Shown piece by piece: positions 25,787 to 34,088 of a DNA stretch of 64,000 nucleotides. The notes beneath the pieces were generated by a model. It had not been told where the DNA came from. It did not search any database and worked only from the letters and a program-made list of their open reading frames with translations. The first letter of the stretch is position 1. Every line of letters begins with the position of its first letter. Location of the stretch: positions 1 through 64,000 of the forward strand of contig PAPN01000021.1 in the NCBI GenBank assembly GCA_002708925.1, given 5' to 3'. The position numbers were made by a program, and so were the translations under genes. The stretch comes from Paracoccaceae bacterium. GTDB lineage: Bacteria > Pseudomonadota > Alphaproteobacteria > Rhodobacterales > Rhodobacteraceae.

Positions 25787-27667
25787 ATGCAGGCAACCGA
25801 GCACTCTGCCGCTGATGCGCAGCCCTTCCGCGTGGAGACCCACGAAACCCATCTGCGTATTTTGCAGACAACGGACGTGCATGTGAATTTGCTGCCCTAC
25901 AACTATTTCACCGACACCCCGGACCCGAATGTCGGCCTGTCCCAGCTAAGCGGGCTGATCCAGAATGCCCGGTCAGAGGCCGCCAATTCGGTCCTGCTGG
26001 AAACCGGAGACTTCCTGCAAGGCACACCGCTGGGGGATCTCTTTGCCGAGAAAAACCCCAAGGGCGGCCCCAAACATCCTGCGATCACGATGATGAACGC
26101 GCTGCGCTATGACGCAGGCACCCTGGGCAATCACGAATTCAACTATGGCCTGGAATTTCTGAACGCCGTCTTAAAGGACGCCGCATTCCCGATGGTTCTG
26201 GCGAACGCAGCCACCCAATTGGGCAACACTCCGGAACAGGATCAGACCTTTCTGCCGCCCTATACCCTGCTGGAACGGCAGGTCACGGATCAAGCCGGGC
26301 AGGCACATACGCTGAAAATCGGGGTGATCGGATTTGTCCCGCCGCAAATCGCGATCTGGGATCACCGGCATCTGGAAGACAAGCTGTTCATGCGCGGGAT
26401 CACGCGCGCCGCAAAGGCGCATGTGCCGCGTCTGCGCGCCGCCGGGGCGGATATTGTCATCGCGCTCAGCCATTCGGGCATCGCCAAAACCGAGGATCAC
26501 GAGTTTTTGGAAAACGCCAGCATCCATCTGGCCTCGGTCGAGGGGATTGATGTGGTGCTCTGCGGGCATCAGCACGGACGCTTCCCCGGACCGCAGTTTT
26601 CCGGAATCGAGGATGTCGATATTACCAAAGGCACCCTGCATGGCAAACCGGCGGTGATGGCCGGTTTCTGGGGCTCGGATCTGGGGGTGATCGACCTGGC
26701 GCTCAGCCGCGATGCCAGCGGCAAATGGCAAATCGCGCGCCACAGGTCCTATCTGGCGCCCATTCCGCCCGAATCCGAACCGGATCTGCCACAGACACTG
26801 GAGCGGGACCATTCCGAGACCCTCTCGCATATCCGCACCGCTGTGGCGACGACCGCGCAGCCGCTGCATTCCTATTTCACCTTTGCCGGCTTTGACCTGG
26901 CCACCCGCGCCGTGGCCATGGCCCAGCTGGATTTCGCCCGGCAGAAACTGGAGCCCCAAGACCTGCCGCTGCTGTCTGCGGCCTCACCTTTTCGGGCCGG
27001 GGGGCACGCCGGCCCCGAGAACTATACCGATGTTCCCGCCGGCCCGCTGACGCTGCGGGGGCTGGCCGATCTGTATCTGTTCCCCAATACTTTGTCCGTT
27101 CTGCGTGTCACCGGGGCCCAATTGCGCAACTGGCTTGAACGCTCGGCGGGTAAGTTCCTGCAAATCCGCCCCGGTTTGCTGGATCAGCCGCTGCTTCGGC
27201 CCCGATTTCCCAGCTATCACTGCGATTTCATCCTGGGGCTGGACTATGAGATCGACCTGACTCAGCCGTCCCGTTTCGCGCTGGATGGCAGCCTGGCCGA
27301 GCCCACCGCGCAGCGCATCGTGAACCTGCGCCATGACGGGCTGCCCCTGCAAGACAATCAGGAATTTCTGCTTGTGGCCAACAGCTATCGCGCGGGCGGG
27401 GGCGGTGCCTTTGACGGGACGGGGGCGGAAAATCAGGTGCTGGCAACCCCTGCGGAAATCCGGTCCATCCTGACAGATTGGATTCGTCGCCAGGGCACGC
27501 TGGAATTAGAGCCCACGCTGAACTGGCGGTTCAGCCCCAGCCCCGGCACCAGCGTTTTGCTGCGATCCGCGCCGCGGGCGCAAAAACATCTGGCAGACAT
27601 CCCTGTAGAGCTGACCCATACCGGCCAGTTCGAAGACGGGTTCGCGCTCTATCGTCTGTTGCTTTGA
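25787..27667 (+). CDS. 2',3'-cyclic-nucleotide 2'-phosphodiesterase / 3'(5')-nucleotidase family
   Basis: 626-aa calcineurin-type metallophosphatase (CpdB/UshA family). The metallophosphoesterase domain (about 22-300) has 'LQTTDVHVNLLPYNYFTD', 'ETGDFLQGTPLGD', 'LGNHEFNYG', 'ALSHSGIAK' and 'LCGHQHGRFPG', giving the dimetal ligands Asp, His, Asn and His. The C-terminal 5'-nucleotidase domain has 'YLFPNTLSVLRVTGAQLRNWLE' and 'VANSYRAGGGGAF'. Its substrates are probably 2',3'-cyclic nucleotides or 3'-AMP. No signal peptide is visible after MQATEHSAADAQPF, which is unusual since relatives are periplasmic. The promoter region (25589-25786) is AT-rich. Confidence 0.9.
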   Translation: MQATEHSAADAQPFRVETHETHLRILQTTDVHVNLLPYNYFTDTPDPNVGLSQLSGLIQNARSEAANSVLLETGDFLQGTPLGDLFAEKNPKGGPKHPAITMMNALRYDAGTLGNHEFNYGLEFLNAVLKDAAFPMVLANAATQLGNTPEQDQTFLPPYTLLERQVTDQAGQAHTLKIGVIGFVPPQIAIWDHRHLEDKLFMRGITRAAKAHVPRLRAAGADIVIALSHSGIAKTEDHEFLENASIHLASVEGIDVVLCGHQHGRFPGPQFSGIEDVDITKGTLHGKPAVMAGFWGSDLGVIDLALSRDASGKWQIARHRSYLAPIPPESEPDLPQTLERDHSETLSHIRTAVATTAQPLHSYFTFAGFDLATRAVAMAQLDFARQKLEPQDLPLLSAASPFRAGGHAGPENYTDVPAGPLTLRGLADLYLFPNTLSVLRVTGAQLRNWLERSAGKFLQIRPGLLDQPLLRPRFPSYHCDFILGLDYEIDLTQPSRFALDGSLAEPTAQRIVNLRHDGLPLQDNQEFLLVANSYRAGGGGAFDGTGAENQVLATPAEIRSILTDWIRRQGTLELEPTLNWRFSPSPGTSVLLRSAPRAQKHLADIPVELTHTGQFEDGFALYRLLL

Positions 27668-27709
27668 CACCCGCGTGACGCGGGGATGACATTGCCATGA
27701 CCGGCCCGC

Positions 27710-27738
27710 TTGCGAATCCGGATCGGGGGGCTTATATC
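27710..27738 (+). promoter_or_regulatory. Sigma-70 promoter of ffs
   Basis: TTGCGA (27710-27715), a 17-bp spacer and TATATC (27733-27738), with the SRP RNA 5' end six bases further on. Spacing and position are ideal. Confidence 0.8.
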
Positions 27739-27743
27739 GCTGA

Positions 27744-27841
27744 GTGAGAGGTTGGCGCGGGCAAGCTCCTCGCCAACCCGGTCAGATCCGGAAGGAAGCA
27801 GCCGTAACGAGTCCCGCTTGGGTCGTTGTCCAGCCTCTCAC
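27744..27841 (+). ncRNA. ffs: Signal recognition particle RNA (4.5S type)
   Basis: About 98 nt, closed by the terminal helix GTGAGAGG / CCTCTCAC. The conserved SRP core is unmistakable: GGTCAGATCCGGAAGGAAGC followed by AGCCGTAACGAG, holding the GGAA tetraloop and the symmetric and asymmetric loops that bind Ffh. It works with Ffh and FtsY to target inner-membrane proteins. No strong terminator follows. A tiny frame with a perfect Shine-Dalgarno (ATG 27877 to TAA 27918, 13 codons) lies between it and rsgA. ffs near dnaX (3 kb downstream) is a common bacterial arrangement. Confidence 0.97.
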
Positions 27842-28008
27842 CTATGCCAACGTAACACCACCCAGGAGGGATTTTGATGATTGTCGTTTGTGTCGCCCTT
27901 CGGGTAGCTGCGTCCTAAGGCCAGAGCCATCTTTGCACTGCCCGAAACCGCTTTCCCCCGCCGATGCCACGGCGCGGGGCAATTTCACGCGTTTTGCAAG
28001 GCAGACCA

Positions 28009-29055
28009 ATGACACAAGACATGAAATCCCTTGGCTGGAGCCAGCATTTTACCGGCCAGCTGTCCCTTGAGGACTTTGAAACCTATACCCCCGTTCGCAT
28101 CTCAGAGGTGCGCCGCCGCGATGTTGTCGCGCTGGATGCAAGCCTGAACCGCCACGAACTGGCCCTGACGGGCGAGCTGATCGCCAGCGAATTTGCCGTG
28201 GGCGATTTTGCCCTGACCGATGGCGAACGGATCATCCGCCTGCTGGACCGGCGCACGCTGATTTCGCGCAAGGCGGCCGGGATCGCCTCGGAAACGCAGC
28301 TGATCGCGGCGAATATCGACACGCTGTTCATCACCACCTCGTGCAATGACGACTTTAACGAGGCCCGGCTGGAACGCTATCTGGCCATCGCAATCGAGGC
28401 CGGGATCGACCCGGTGATTGTGATCACCAAGGCCGACAAACCGCAAGACGGCGATGCGGAAACCTATGCCGACCGCGCCCGCAGCCTGTATCGGGACGCG
28501 CAGGTTCTGGCGATCAACGCCAAGGATTCCGGCGATATCGACCGGCTGCAAACCTGGTGCGGACCAGGGCAGAGCGTTGCCCTGGTCGGCTCTTCCGGCG
28601 TGGGCAAATCCACCATCGCGCGCGGGCTGACCGGGCAGGATCTGGCCGTCGGTGACATCCGCGAGGACGACGCCAAAGGCCGCCACACCACCACCGCCCG
28701 CTCTATGTATCGGATGCTGGCGGGCGGCTGGCTGGTGGACACGCCGGGGATGCGGGAATTGGCCTTGCACGATGCCTCGGGCGGGATCGACACGCTGTTC
28801 GGTGACGTGACCGATCTGGCGCTGGGGTGCAAATTCTCGGATTGCCAGCACGAGACCGAACCCGGCTGCGCCGTCCGTGCCGCGATTGACGCGGGCGAGC
28901 TGGACCCGGATCGCCTGACCCGCTGGCGCAAACTGAAAAGCGAGGACGCGCATAACTCGGAAACCATTGCCGAGGCACGCCAGCGTGGGCGCAAATTCAG
29001 CAAGATGGTCAAATCCACGATGAAGGCCAAACGCGCCCGCCGCGGCGAACGCTAA
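28009..29055 (+). CDS. rsgA: Ribosome small subunit-dependent GTPase RsgA
   Basis: 348-aa circularly permuted GTPase that acts in late 30S maturation. An N-terminal OB domain precedes the G domain, with motifs in permuted order: G4 TKAD (140-143), then G1 GSSGVGKS (194-201), then G3 DTPG (244-247). The C-terminal zinc site is Cys274, Cys279, His281 and Cys287. I took the ATG at 28009 with AAGG upstream; the end is Lys/Arg-rich (KMVKSTMKAKRARRGER). It overlaps the convergent phosphatase gene by 4 bp. Confidence 0.95.
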   Translation: MTQDMKSLGWSQHFTGQLSLEDFETYTPVRISEVRRRDVVALDASLNRHELALTGELIASEFAVGDFALTDGERIIRLLDRRTLISRKAAGIASETQLIAANIDTLFITTSCNDDFNEARLERYLAIAIEAGIDPVIVITKADKPQDGDAETYADRARSLYRDAQVLAINAKDSGDIDRLQTWCGPGQSVALVGSSGVGKSTIARGLTGQDLAVGDIREDDAKGRHTTTARSMYRMLAGGWLVDTPGMRELALHDASGGIDTLFGDVTDLALGCKFSDCQHETEPGCAVRAAIDAGELDPDRLTRWRKLKSEDAHNSETIAEARQRGRKFSKMVKSTMKAKRARRGER

Positions 29056-29540
29056 CCCCGCCCGTCAAAGGCCCATTGGCGCTGCGCCTCGGTTTCCACG
29101 GCGCAGGGCCGCACCCGCCGCAGGTGCGCCAGCGCGGCGGCGGGTTTTTCGCCGCTTTCGATCATCAGCCGCAGCGCCACCATGCCAGAGCGCCCGCACC
29201 CACCCCGGCAATGCACCAGAACACGCCCGCCGCCGTGCAGCGCCTGCCGCGCCAATTGGCTGACCTGCGGCCATGCGTCCTCGAATCCGGCGTCCGGCGT
29301 GCCGAAATCCGCAATCGGCAGATGCACCCAGCGCGTACCGCTATCCAGCATGTCCTGCCCCAGACTCGCCGCCCCCGCCGCCACCATTTCCACCATCGAG
29401 GTCAGCGAAATCAACATCGCCGGTTGCCATTCACGCAGATGCTCCAGATCGGCGGCATACTCTCCGCTGCCGCCCGGAATGGGCGACAGAGCCAGGATTC
29501 CCTTTCCCGATTGCAGCGCGTGAATGATGAAATGCGGCAT
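29052..29540 (-). CDS. Dual-specificity / tyrosine phosphatase-like protein
   Basis: 162-aa protein of the cysteine-phosphatase superfamily. The P-loop 'VHCRGGCGRSGMVALRL' gives the HCx5R-S/T signature with nucleophilic Cys and phosphate-binding Arg; 'HLPIADFGTPD' supplies the general-acid Asp loop. The start at 29540 has AGGA five bases upstream and lies 8 bp after the stop of a small upstream frame. Substrate is not known; members hydrolyse phosphotyrosine, phosphoserine or phosphoinositides. Confidence 0.82.
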   Translation of the reverse strand: MPHFIIHALQSGKGILALSPIPGGSGEYAADLEHLREWQPAMLISLTSMVEMVAAGAASLGQDMLDSGTRWVHLPIADFGTPDAGFEDAWPQVSQLARQALHGGGRVLVHCRGGCGRSGMVALRLMIESGEKPAAALAHLRRVRPCAVETEAQRQWAFDGRG

Positions 29541-29548
29541 GTTCCTGG

Positions 29549-29746
29549 TCAGATCTCCTCGCATCGGGGCAAATTCAGGCGTTTGACCCAGCGCACCATT
29601 TTCCAGAACGGTAGAAAGCAGAGCAGCACGACACGCCGCAGCCAGCAACGCAAAGCCGAATAGACTGCCGAGCGGCCCAAGCCCTTTGCCTGCATCAAAT
29701 CCGCGAAACGTGCATGTTCCGCCTGAATGTCACTTGTTAACATCAT
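29549..29746 (-). CDS. Small hypothetical protein upstream of phosphatase
   Basis: 65-aa frame beginning MMLTSDIQAEHARFADLM. The start has AGAGG six bases upstream, and the stop is 8 bp before the phosphatase ATG, which suggests translational coupling. The N-terminal third is charged, the centre is hydrophobic and arginine-rich ('YSALRCWLRRVVLLCFLPFWKMV', a possible membrane-associating helix), and the end is basic. I do not recognise it. It could instead be an upstream leader rather than a functional protein. Confidence 0.5.
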   Translation of the reverse strand: MMLTSDIQAEHARFADLMQAKGLGRSAVYSALRCWLRRVVLLCFLPFWKMVRWVKRLNLPRCEEI

Positions 29747-29760
29747 ACTGCCTCTGCGGC

Positions 29761-30603
29761 TTACAGATTCTCCGTGCTCCACGTATCGCAGGCCGAGATC
29801 TGCCCCCGCTTATAACCGATCCCGAACCAGCGCGCACGTTGTTCAGACGTCCCATGCGTGAATGTATGTGGCTGCGGCACCCGTCCTGCGCGTTTTTGCA
29901 GGTGATCATCGCCAATCATCCGGGCCGCATTCAGCGCCTCTTGCAGATCGCCGGGCTCCAGCAGCCCATCCACATTTCGAGCCCAGACACCGGACAGACA
30001 GTCGGCCTGCAACTCCAGCCGGACAGTCAAGGCATTAGCCCGCGCCTGGCTGACCTGCCTGCGGGCCGAGTTCACCTGCCCCAGAATACCCATTTCATTC
30101 TGCACATGATGCGCCACCTCATGGGCGATCACATAGGCCGCCGCGAAATCGCCCCTGGCCCCCAGCTGCCGCGACAAGGTGGCAAAAAAGGCCGTGTCCA
30201 GATAGGCTTTCTCATCCGCGGGGCAATAAAACGGGCCCGTTGCACCACTGGCACCGCCGCAAGGGCTTTGGGCCAGACCGGAATAAAGCACCAAAACCGG
30301 AGGCTGATATTCGGTGTTCAGCTGCTTGGGGAAAATGTCGGCCCAGACCGTCTCGGTCGTCGCCAGCACCCGAGCCGAGAATTCAGCCGCCCGCTGCTCT
30401 TCGGCGCTCAGCTCGCGCGTGGCGCTGGATTGCTGGCCCGCCTGCCCGTCCAACAAAGGCGTTACGTCAATGCCCGCGAAATAGCCGATCGCCAACACGA
30501 TCAGCAAACCCACACCCCCAATGCCAGCCTTGCCGCCCGCACCACCAGCGCTGCGGCGGCGATCCTCAATATTGCGACTGGCCCGAATACCCTTCAAACG
30601 CAT
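29761..30603 (-). CDS. ypfJ: Putative neutral zinc metallopeptidase (YpfJ family)
   Basis: 280-aa protein with one N-terminal membrane helix (about 28-47, 'GIGGVGLLIVLAIGYFAGI') and a periplasmic zinc-peptidase-like domain. The HEVAHH motif in 'YVIAHEVAHHVQNEMG' gives the HExxH zinc site, and 'ELQADCLSGVWA' supplies the downstream Glu. Cysteines in 'SPCGGASG' and 'FYCPADEKAY' are typical. The start at 30603 follows AGGAGA. The physiological substrate is not known for this family. Confidence 0.88.
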   Translation of the reverse strand: MRLKGIRASRNIEDRRRSAGGAGGKAGIGGVGLLIVLAIGYFAGIDVTPLLDGQAGQQSSATRELSAEEQRAAEFSARVLATTETVWADIFPKQLNTEYQPPVLVLYSGLAQSPCGGASGATGPFYCPADEKAYLDTAFFATLSRQLGARGDFAAAYVIAHEVAHHVQNEMGILGQVNSARRQVSQARANALTVRLELQADCLSGVWARNVDGLLEPGDLQEALNAARMIGDDHLQKRAGRVPQPHTFTHGTSEQRARWFGIGYKRGQISACDTWSTENL

Positions 30604-30829
30604 AATTCTTGTCTCCTGAAATCTTGCCTGAACCCTAACGTCCGCCGCAAGGCCTGAACATGGCAAAACCGGCGCAGTTTTCCCCCTCTCCGCACATGCC
30701 ACATCGGCCGCGCGGCGCGGATGGAACCGGGCCGGGGGCAATCGGGTAGACGCGCCGCCTTGTCCTGCCTTGTCCCGCCGCCGCTCCCCGCATAGGTTAA
30801 TCGCAAGCGCACGAATCCGAAGGCACGAC

Positions 30830-32578
30830 ATGAGCGACACCCCCACCCCCGGCTATCAGGTCCTCGCCCGTAAATACCGCCCCGAGACCTTCGCCGATCT
30901 CGTCGGCCAGGGGGCCATGGTCCGCACGCTGAAAAACGCGTTCGAGGCCGACCGGATCGCGCAGGCCTTTATCATGACCGGCATTCGCGGCACCGGCAAA
31001 ACCACCACCGCCCGGATCATCGCCAAGGGGATGAACTGCATCGGCCCTGATGGGAATGGCGGCCCGACCACCGAACCCTGCGGACAGTGCGAACATTGCA
31101 CCGCCATCATGGAGGGCCGCCACGTCGATGTGATGGAGATGGACGCCGCCAGCCGCACCGGCGTCAATGACATCCGCGAAATCATCGAAAGCGTCCATTA
31201 CCGCGCCGCCAGCGCGCGCTATAAGATCTACATCATCGATGAGGTGCACATGCTGTCCACCAGCGCCTTCAACGCGCTGCTGAAAACGCTGGAAGAGCCC
31301 CCCGCCCACGTCAAATTCATCTTTGCTACCACCGAAATTCGCAAGGTTCCCGTGACCGTCCTGTCCCGTTGCCAGCGCTTCGATCTGCGCCGGATCGAGC
31401 CCGAGGACCAGATCGGCCTGCTGCGCAAGATCGCCACCGCCGAAGGCGCGCAGATCACCGATGACGCCCTGGCACTGATCACCCGCGCCGCCGAAGGCTC
31501 GGCCCGCGATGCGACCTCGCTTCTGGATCAGGCGATCAGCCACGGCGCGGGCGAAACCACCGCCGATCAGGTGCGCGCCATGCTGGGCCTGGCCGATCGC
31601 GGCCGGGTGATGGACCTGTTCGATCTGATCATGAAAGGCAATGCCGCCGGCGCCCTGACCGAGTTGGGTGCCCAATATGCCGATGGGGCCGATCCGATGG
31701 CCATTCTGCGCGATCTGGCGGAAATCACCCATTGGATCTCCGTTGTCCAGATCACCCCCGACGCGGCTGAGGATCCCACAGTCTCGCCCGATGAGCGCGC
31801 TCGCGGGCTGGAAATGGCCGGCGCGTTGCAGATGCGGGTGCTGACGCGGATGTGGCAAATGCTGCTCAAGGCGCTGGACGAAGTCGGCCACGCCCCCAAT
31901 ACCATGATGGCCGCCGAAATGGCGATCATCCGCCTGACCCATGTCGCCGAACTGCCCACCCCCGAGGATCTGGTCCGCCGCCTGAAAGACGCAACGCCTC
32001 CGCCGCCGCTGCCCGGTGGTGGAATGCCCGCGCAGCACGCCCCCTCAGGGCCGGCAACGCAAGCCTACACGCCGGGCCCCTCGGGCTCTGGCGGGGGGGG
32101 CGGGCCGGTGATGGCGCTGGCACAGGACGCCGAACAGGCTCTGGCCCGCTATCCCAGCTTTGACCACGTGGTCGAGCTGATCCGGGTGAACCGGGATGCA
32201 AAACTGCTAGTGGATGTGGAAACCGGGCTACGGCTGGCGGCCTATCGCCCTGGCCGGATTGAATTTCAGCCCTCGGACATGGCCCCGCCGGATCTGGCCG
32301 CACGCCTGGGCAGCGCCCTGCAACGCTGGACAGGGAACCGCTGGGTGGTCAGCGTCGTCGCCGAAGCCGGAACCGAAACCATCGCCGAAGTGCGGGACGC
32401 CGCCGACCTGGCCGTCAAACGCCAGGCCGCCGATCATCCGATGGTCCAAGCCGTCCTGACGGCGTTTCCGAATGCAAAAATCACCAATGTGCGCAGCCAT
32501 CAAGACCTGACGGCCAAGGCACAGGCCGATGCCCTGGCCGAGGTAGATGACGAATGGGATCCCTTCGAAGAAGACTGA
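30830..32578 (+). CDS. dnaX: DNA polymerase III subunits gamma/tau
   Basis: 582-aa clamp-loader ATPase. 'YQVLARKYRPETFADLVGQ' opens the AAA+ module; Walker A GIRGTGKTTT is at about 51-60, a four-Cys zinc module follows ('PCGQCEHC'), then Walker B 'IIDEVHML' and the SRC motif 'LSRCQRF'. Residues beyond about 390 form the proline/glycine-rich linker and the tau-specific end that contacts polymerase and helicase. A G8 run at codons 422-424 could permit slippage to a gamma-sized product. First of the dnaX-ebfC-recR group. Confidence 0.96.
   Translation: MSDTPTPGYQVLARKYRPETFADLVGQGAMVRTLKNAFEADRIAQAFIMTGIRGTGKTTTARIIAKGMNCIGPDGNGGPTTEPCGQCEHCTAIMEGRHVDVMEMDAASRTGVNDIREIIESVHYRAASARYKIYIIDEVHMLSTSAFNALLKTLEEPPAHVKFIFATTEIRKVPVTVLSRCQRFDLRRIEPEDQIGLLRKIATAEGAQITDDALALITRAAEGSARDATSLLDQAISHGAGETTADQVRAMLGLADRGRVMDLFDLIMKGNAAGALTELGAQYADGADPMAILRDLAEITHWISVVQITPDAAEDPTVSPDERARGLEMAGALQMRVLTRMWQMLLKALDEVGHAPNTMMAAEMAIIRLTHVAELPTPEDLVRRLKDATPPPPLPGGGMPAQHAPSGPATQAYTPGPSGSGGGGGPVMALAQDAEQALARYPSFDHVVELIRVNRDAKLLVDVETGLRLAAYRPGRIEFQPSDMAPPDLAARLGSALQRWTGNRWVVSVVAEAGTETIAEVRDAADLAVKRQAADHPMVQAVLTAFPNAKITNVRSHQDLTAKAQADALAEVDDEWDPFEED
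32093..32100 (+). other. G8 homopolymer in dnaX linker, possible slippage site
   Basis: Eight G's in frame (GGG GGG GGC). Gaining one G gives a stop at 32161-32163 and a protein of 444 aa; losing one G gives a stop at 32109-32111 and 426 aa. Both are close to the 431-aa gamma of E. coli. Whether slippage happens is untested. Confidence 0.35.
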
Positions 32579-32591
32579 TCCCACTGCGGGC

Positions 32592-32894
32592 TCACTTCTC
32601 CATTTCTGCTATTTTCTGCATCATTTCCTCAAAGCTGGCCGCGTCATAGCCACGCGTTTTGGTGCCGGTCTTTGCATTCTGGCAATTCGGCGGATCGCCC
32701 ACTTTCGAGCGGCAAACCTGCTTGTACTTATACGCCTGAAACCGCGGAGAGCTTTTGCAGACGTTATATTCCGTGTTCAGACAGGTATAATCGTTCTGCT
32801 TAATCTTCAGAATGCAGCATCGGTACTCGCCCTCGGCCGACGCCATCCCGGCCGCCCCGATGGCAAGCGAAACCCCTAAAGCCAAAGCTTTCAT
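32592..32894 (-). CDS. Small secreted cysteine-rich protein, unknown function
   Basis: 100-aa protein with a clear Sec signal peptide (residues 1-20, ending GMASA) and a mature part with six cysteines (26, 27, 38, 46, 61, 71), enough for three disulfides. It is rich in Lys, Tyr and Asn and ends in a charged helix 'SFEEMMQKIAEMEK'. A strong GAGAGGAG precedes the ATG. It is divergent from ebfC and convergent with dnaX. I recognise no family; a small periplasmic or secreted protein is all that can be said. Confidence 0.75.
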   Translation of the reverse strand: MKALALGVSLAIGAAGMASAEGEYRCCILKIKQNDYTCLNTEYNVCKSSPRFQAYKYKQVCRSKVGDPPNCQNAKTGTKTRGYDAASFEEMMQKIAEMEK

Positions 32895-33056
32895 TTCAAA
32901 CTCCTCTCAAACAATACCCGAACGCTAACAAATCCGTCCCTTTCCTGCCAATGCACATTTTCGTTGGCTTCCGCAGCCCTTGCGCGGGCTTTCTCTTGTT
33001 TCGGCAGGCACCGCCCCGTATCTAAGGCACAAGGTTCTAACACAAAGGAAATCCCC

Positions 33057-33401
33057 ATGCTGAAAGGGCTCGGAAACCTTGGCGACATGGCCAAGATGAT
33101 GAAAACGGCCAAGGAAATGCAGGAAAAAATGGCCACGTTACAAGAGGAAATGGCCACCATGACCGTCACCGGGGAATCCGGCGCCGGGCTGGTCAAGGCC
33201 ACCTGCACCCTGAAATCGGAACTGACCGCGCTGGACATCGACCCCTCGATCTTCCAACCCGACGAAAAAGAGGTAGTCGAAGATCTGATCCTGGCCGCCA
33301 TCAAGGACGCGCAGTCCAAAGCCGCCGAAAAGGCGCAGGCCGAGATGGCCAAACTGACCGAAGGCCTGGGCCTGCCCGCCGACATGAAACTGCCCTTCTG
33401 A
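33057..33401 (+). CDS. ebfC: YbaB/EbfC family nucleoid-associated protein
   Basis: 114-aa DNA-binding protein. 'MLKGLGNLGDMAKMMKTAKEMQEKMATLQEEMA' is the long N-terminal helix, followed by the 'VTGESGAGLVKATCTLKSELTALDID' sheet and 'DLILAAIKDAQSKAAEKAQAEM' helix. It forms tweezer-like dimers that bind DNA. It sits between dnaX and recR as in most bacteria. A strong hairpin terminator follows, so recR may be only partly co-transcribed. Confidence 0.94.
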   Translation: MLKGLGNLGDMAKMMKTAKEMQEKMATLQEEMATMTVTGESGAGLVKATCTLKSELTALDIDPSIFQPDEKEVVEDLILAAIKDAQSKAAEKAQAEMAKLTEGLGLPADMKLPF

Positions 33402-33425
33402 TCCACGGTCCAGAATACAGCCCGC

Positions 33426-33449
33426 AAAGGGGCGCTCCACCGCCCCTTT
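33426..33449 (+). terminator. Terminator-like hairpin between ebfC and recR
   Basis: AAAGGGGCG ... CGCCCCTTT, a perfect 9-bp stem with a 6-base loop, 24 bp after the ebfC stop. The T-tract is short (TTT then CATCTT), so it may attenuate rather than end transcription. Confidence 0.7.
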
Positions 33450-33470
33450 CATCTTGCCCCAAATACTCAA
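33450..33470 (-). repeat. GAGTATTT element, partial copy
   Basis: On the minus strand TTGAGTATTTGGGGCAAGAT: the core GAGTATTT followed by a purine-rich tail, less complete than the other copies, directly beside the ebfC terminator. Confidence 0.5.
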
Positions 33471-33494
33471 TCCCACCGATCCACAGGCCCCCGC

Positions 33495-34088
33495 GTGAGC
33501 AGTAACACAGACATCGACACTCTGATCGAGATGATGGCGAAATTGCCGGGGCTGGGTCCACGCTCGGCCCGGCGCGCGGTGCTGCATATGATCCGCAAAC
33601 GCGGCCTGTTGCTGGCGCCTCTGGCCGATCAGATGCAGACCGTCGCCGCCACGGCCCGCGAGTGTCTGAATTGCGGAAATATCGGCACCGGGGATGTCTG
33701 TGACATCTGCGCCTCGGACGCGCGGGCCAATGGCATCTTATGCGTGGTCGAAGACGTCTCCGATCTGTGGGCAATGGAGCGCGCAGGCGTGTTCAAGGGG
33801 CGCTATCACGTTCTGGGCGGCACGCTGTCCGCGCTGGATGCCGTCGGCCCCGAAGATCTGCGCATCCCCCGCCTGGTGGACCGCGTGAAAACCGAAGGTA
33901 TATCCGAGGTCATCCTGGCGCTGAACGCCACCGTCGATGGCCAGACCACCGCCCATTACATCGCGGACGAGCTAGAGGGGCTGGCCACGCTCAGTTCGCT
34001 GGCGCAGGGCGTTCCGATCGGAGGCGAGCTGGACTATCTGGACGACGGCACGATCACCGCCGCCCTGAACGCGCGCAAACGGTTTTAG
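33495..34088 (+). CDS. recR: Recombination protein RecR
   Basis: 197-aa RecFOR pathway protein with an N-terminal helix-hairpin-helix ('[17 protein letters not shown]'), a zinc finger of Cys57/60/69/72, and the Toprim domain ('[29 protein letters not shown]'). The start is GTG at 33495. It overlaps the convergent ornithine decarboxylase gene by 4 bp. Works with RecO, encoded at about 16 kb. Confidence 0.95.
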   Translation: MSSNTDIDTLIEMMAKLPGLGPRSARRAVLHMIRKRGLLLAPLADQMQTVAATARECLNCGNIGTGDVCDICASDARANGILCVVEDVSDLWAMERAGVFKGRYHVLGGTLSALDAVGPEDLRIPRLVDRVKTEGISEVILALNATVDGQTTAHYIADELEGLATLSSLAQGVPIGGELDYLDDGTITAALNARKRF

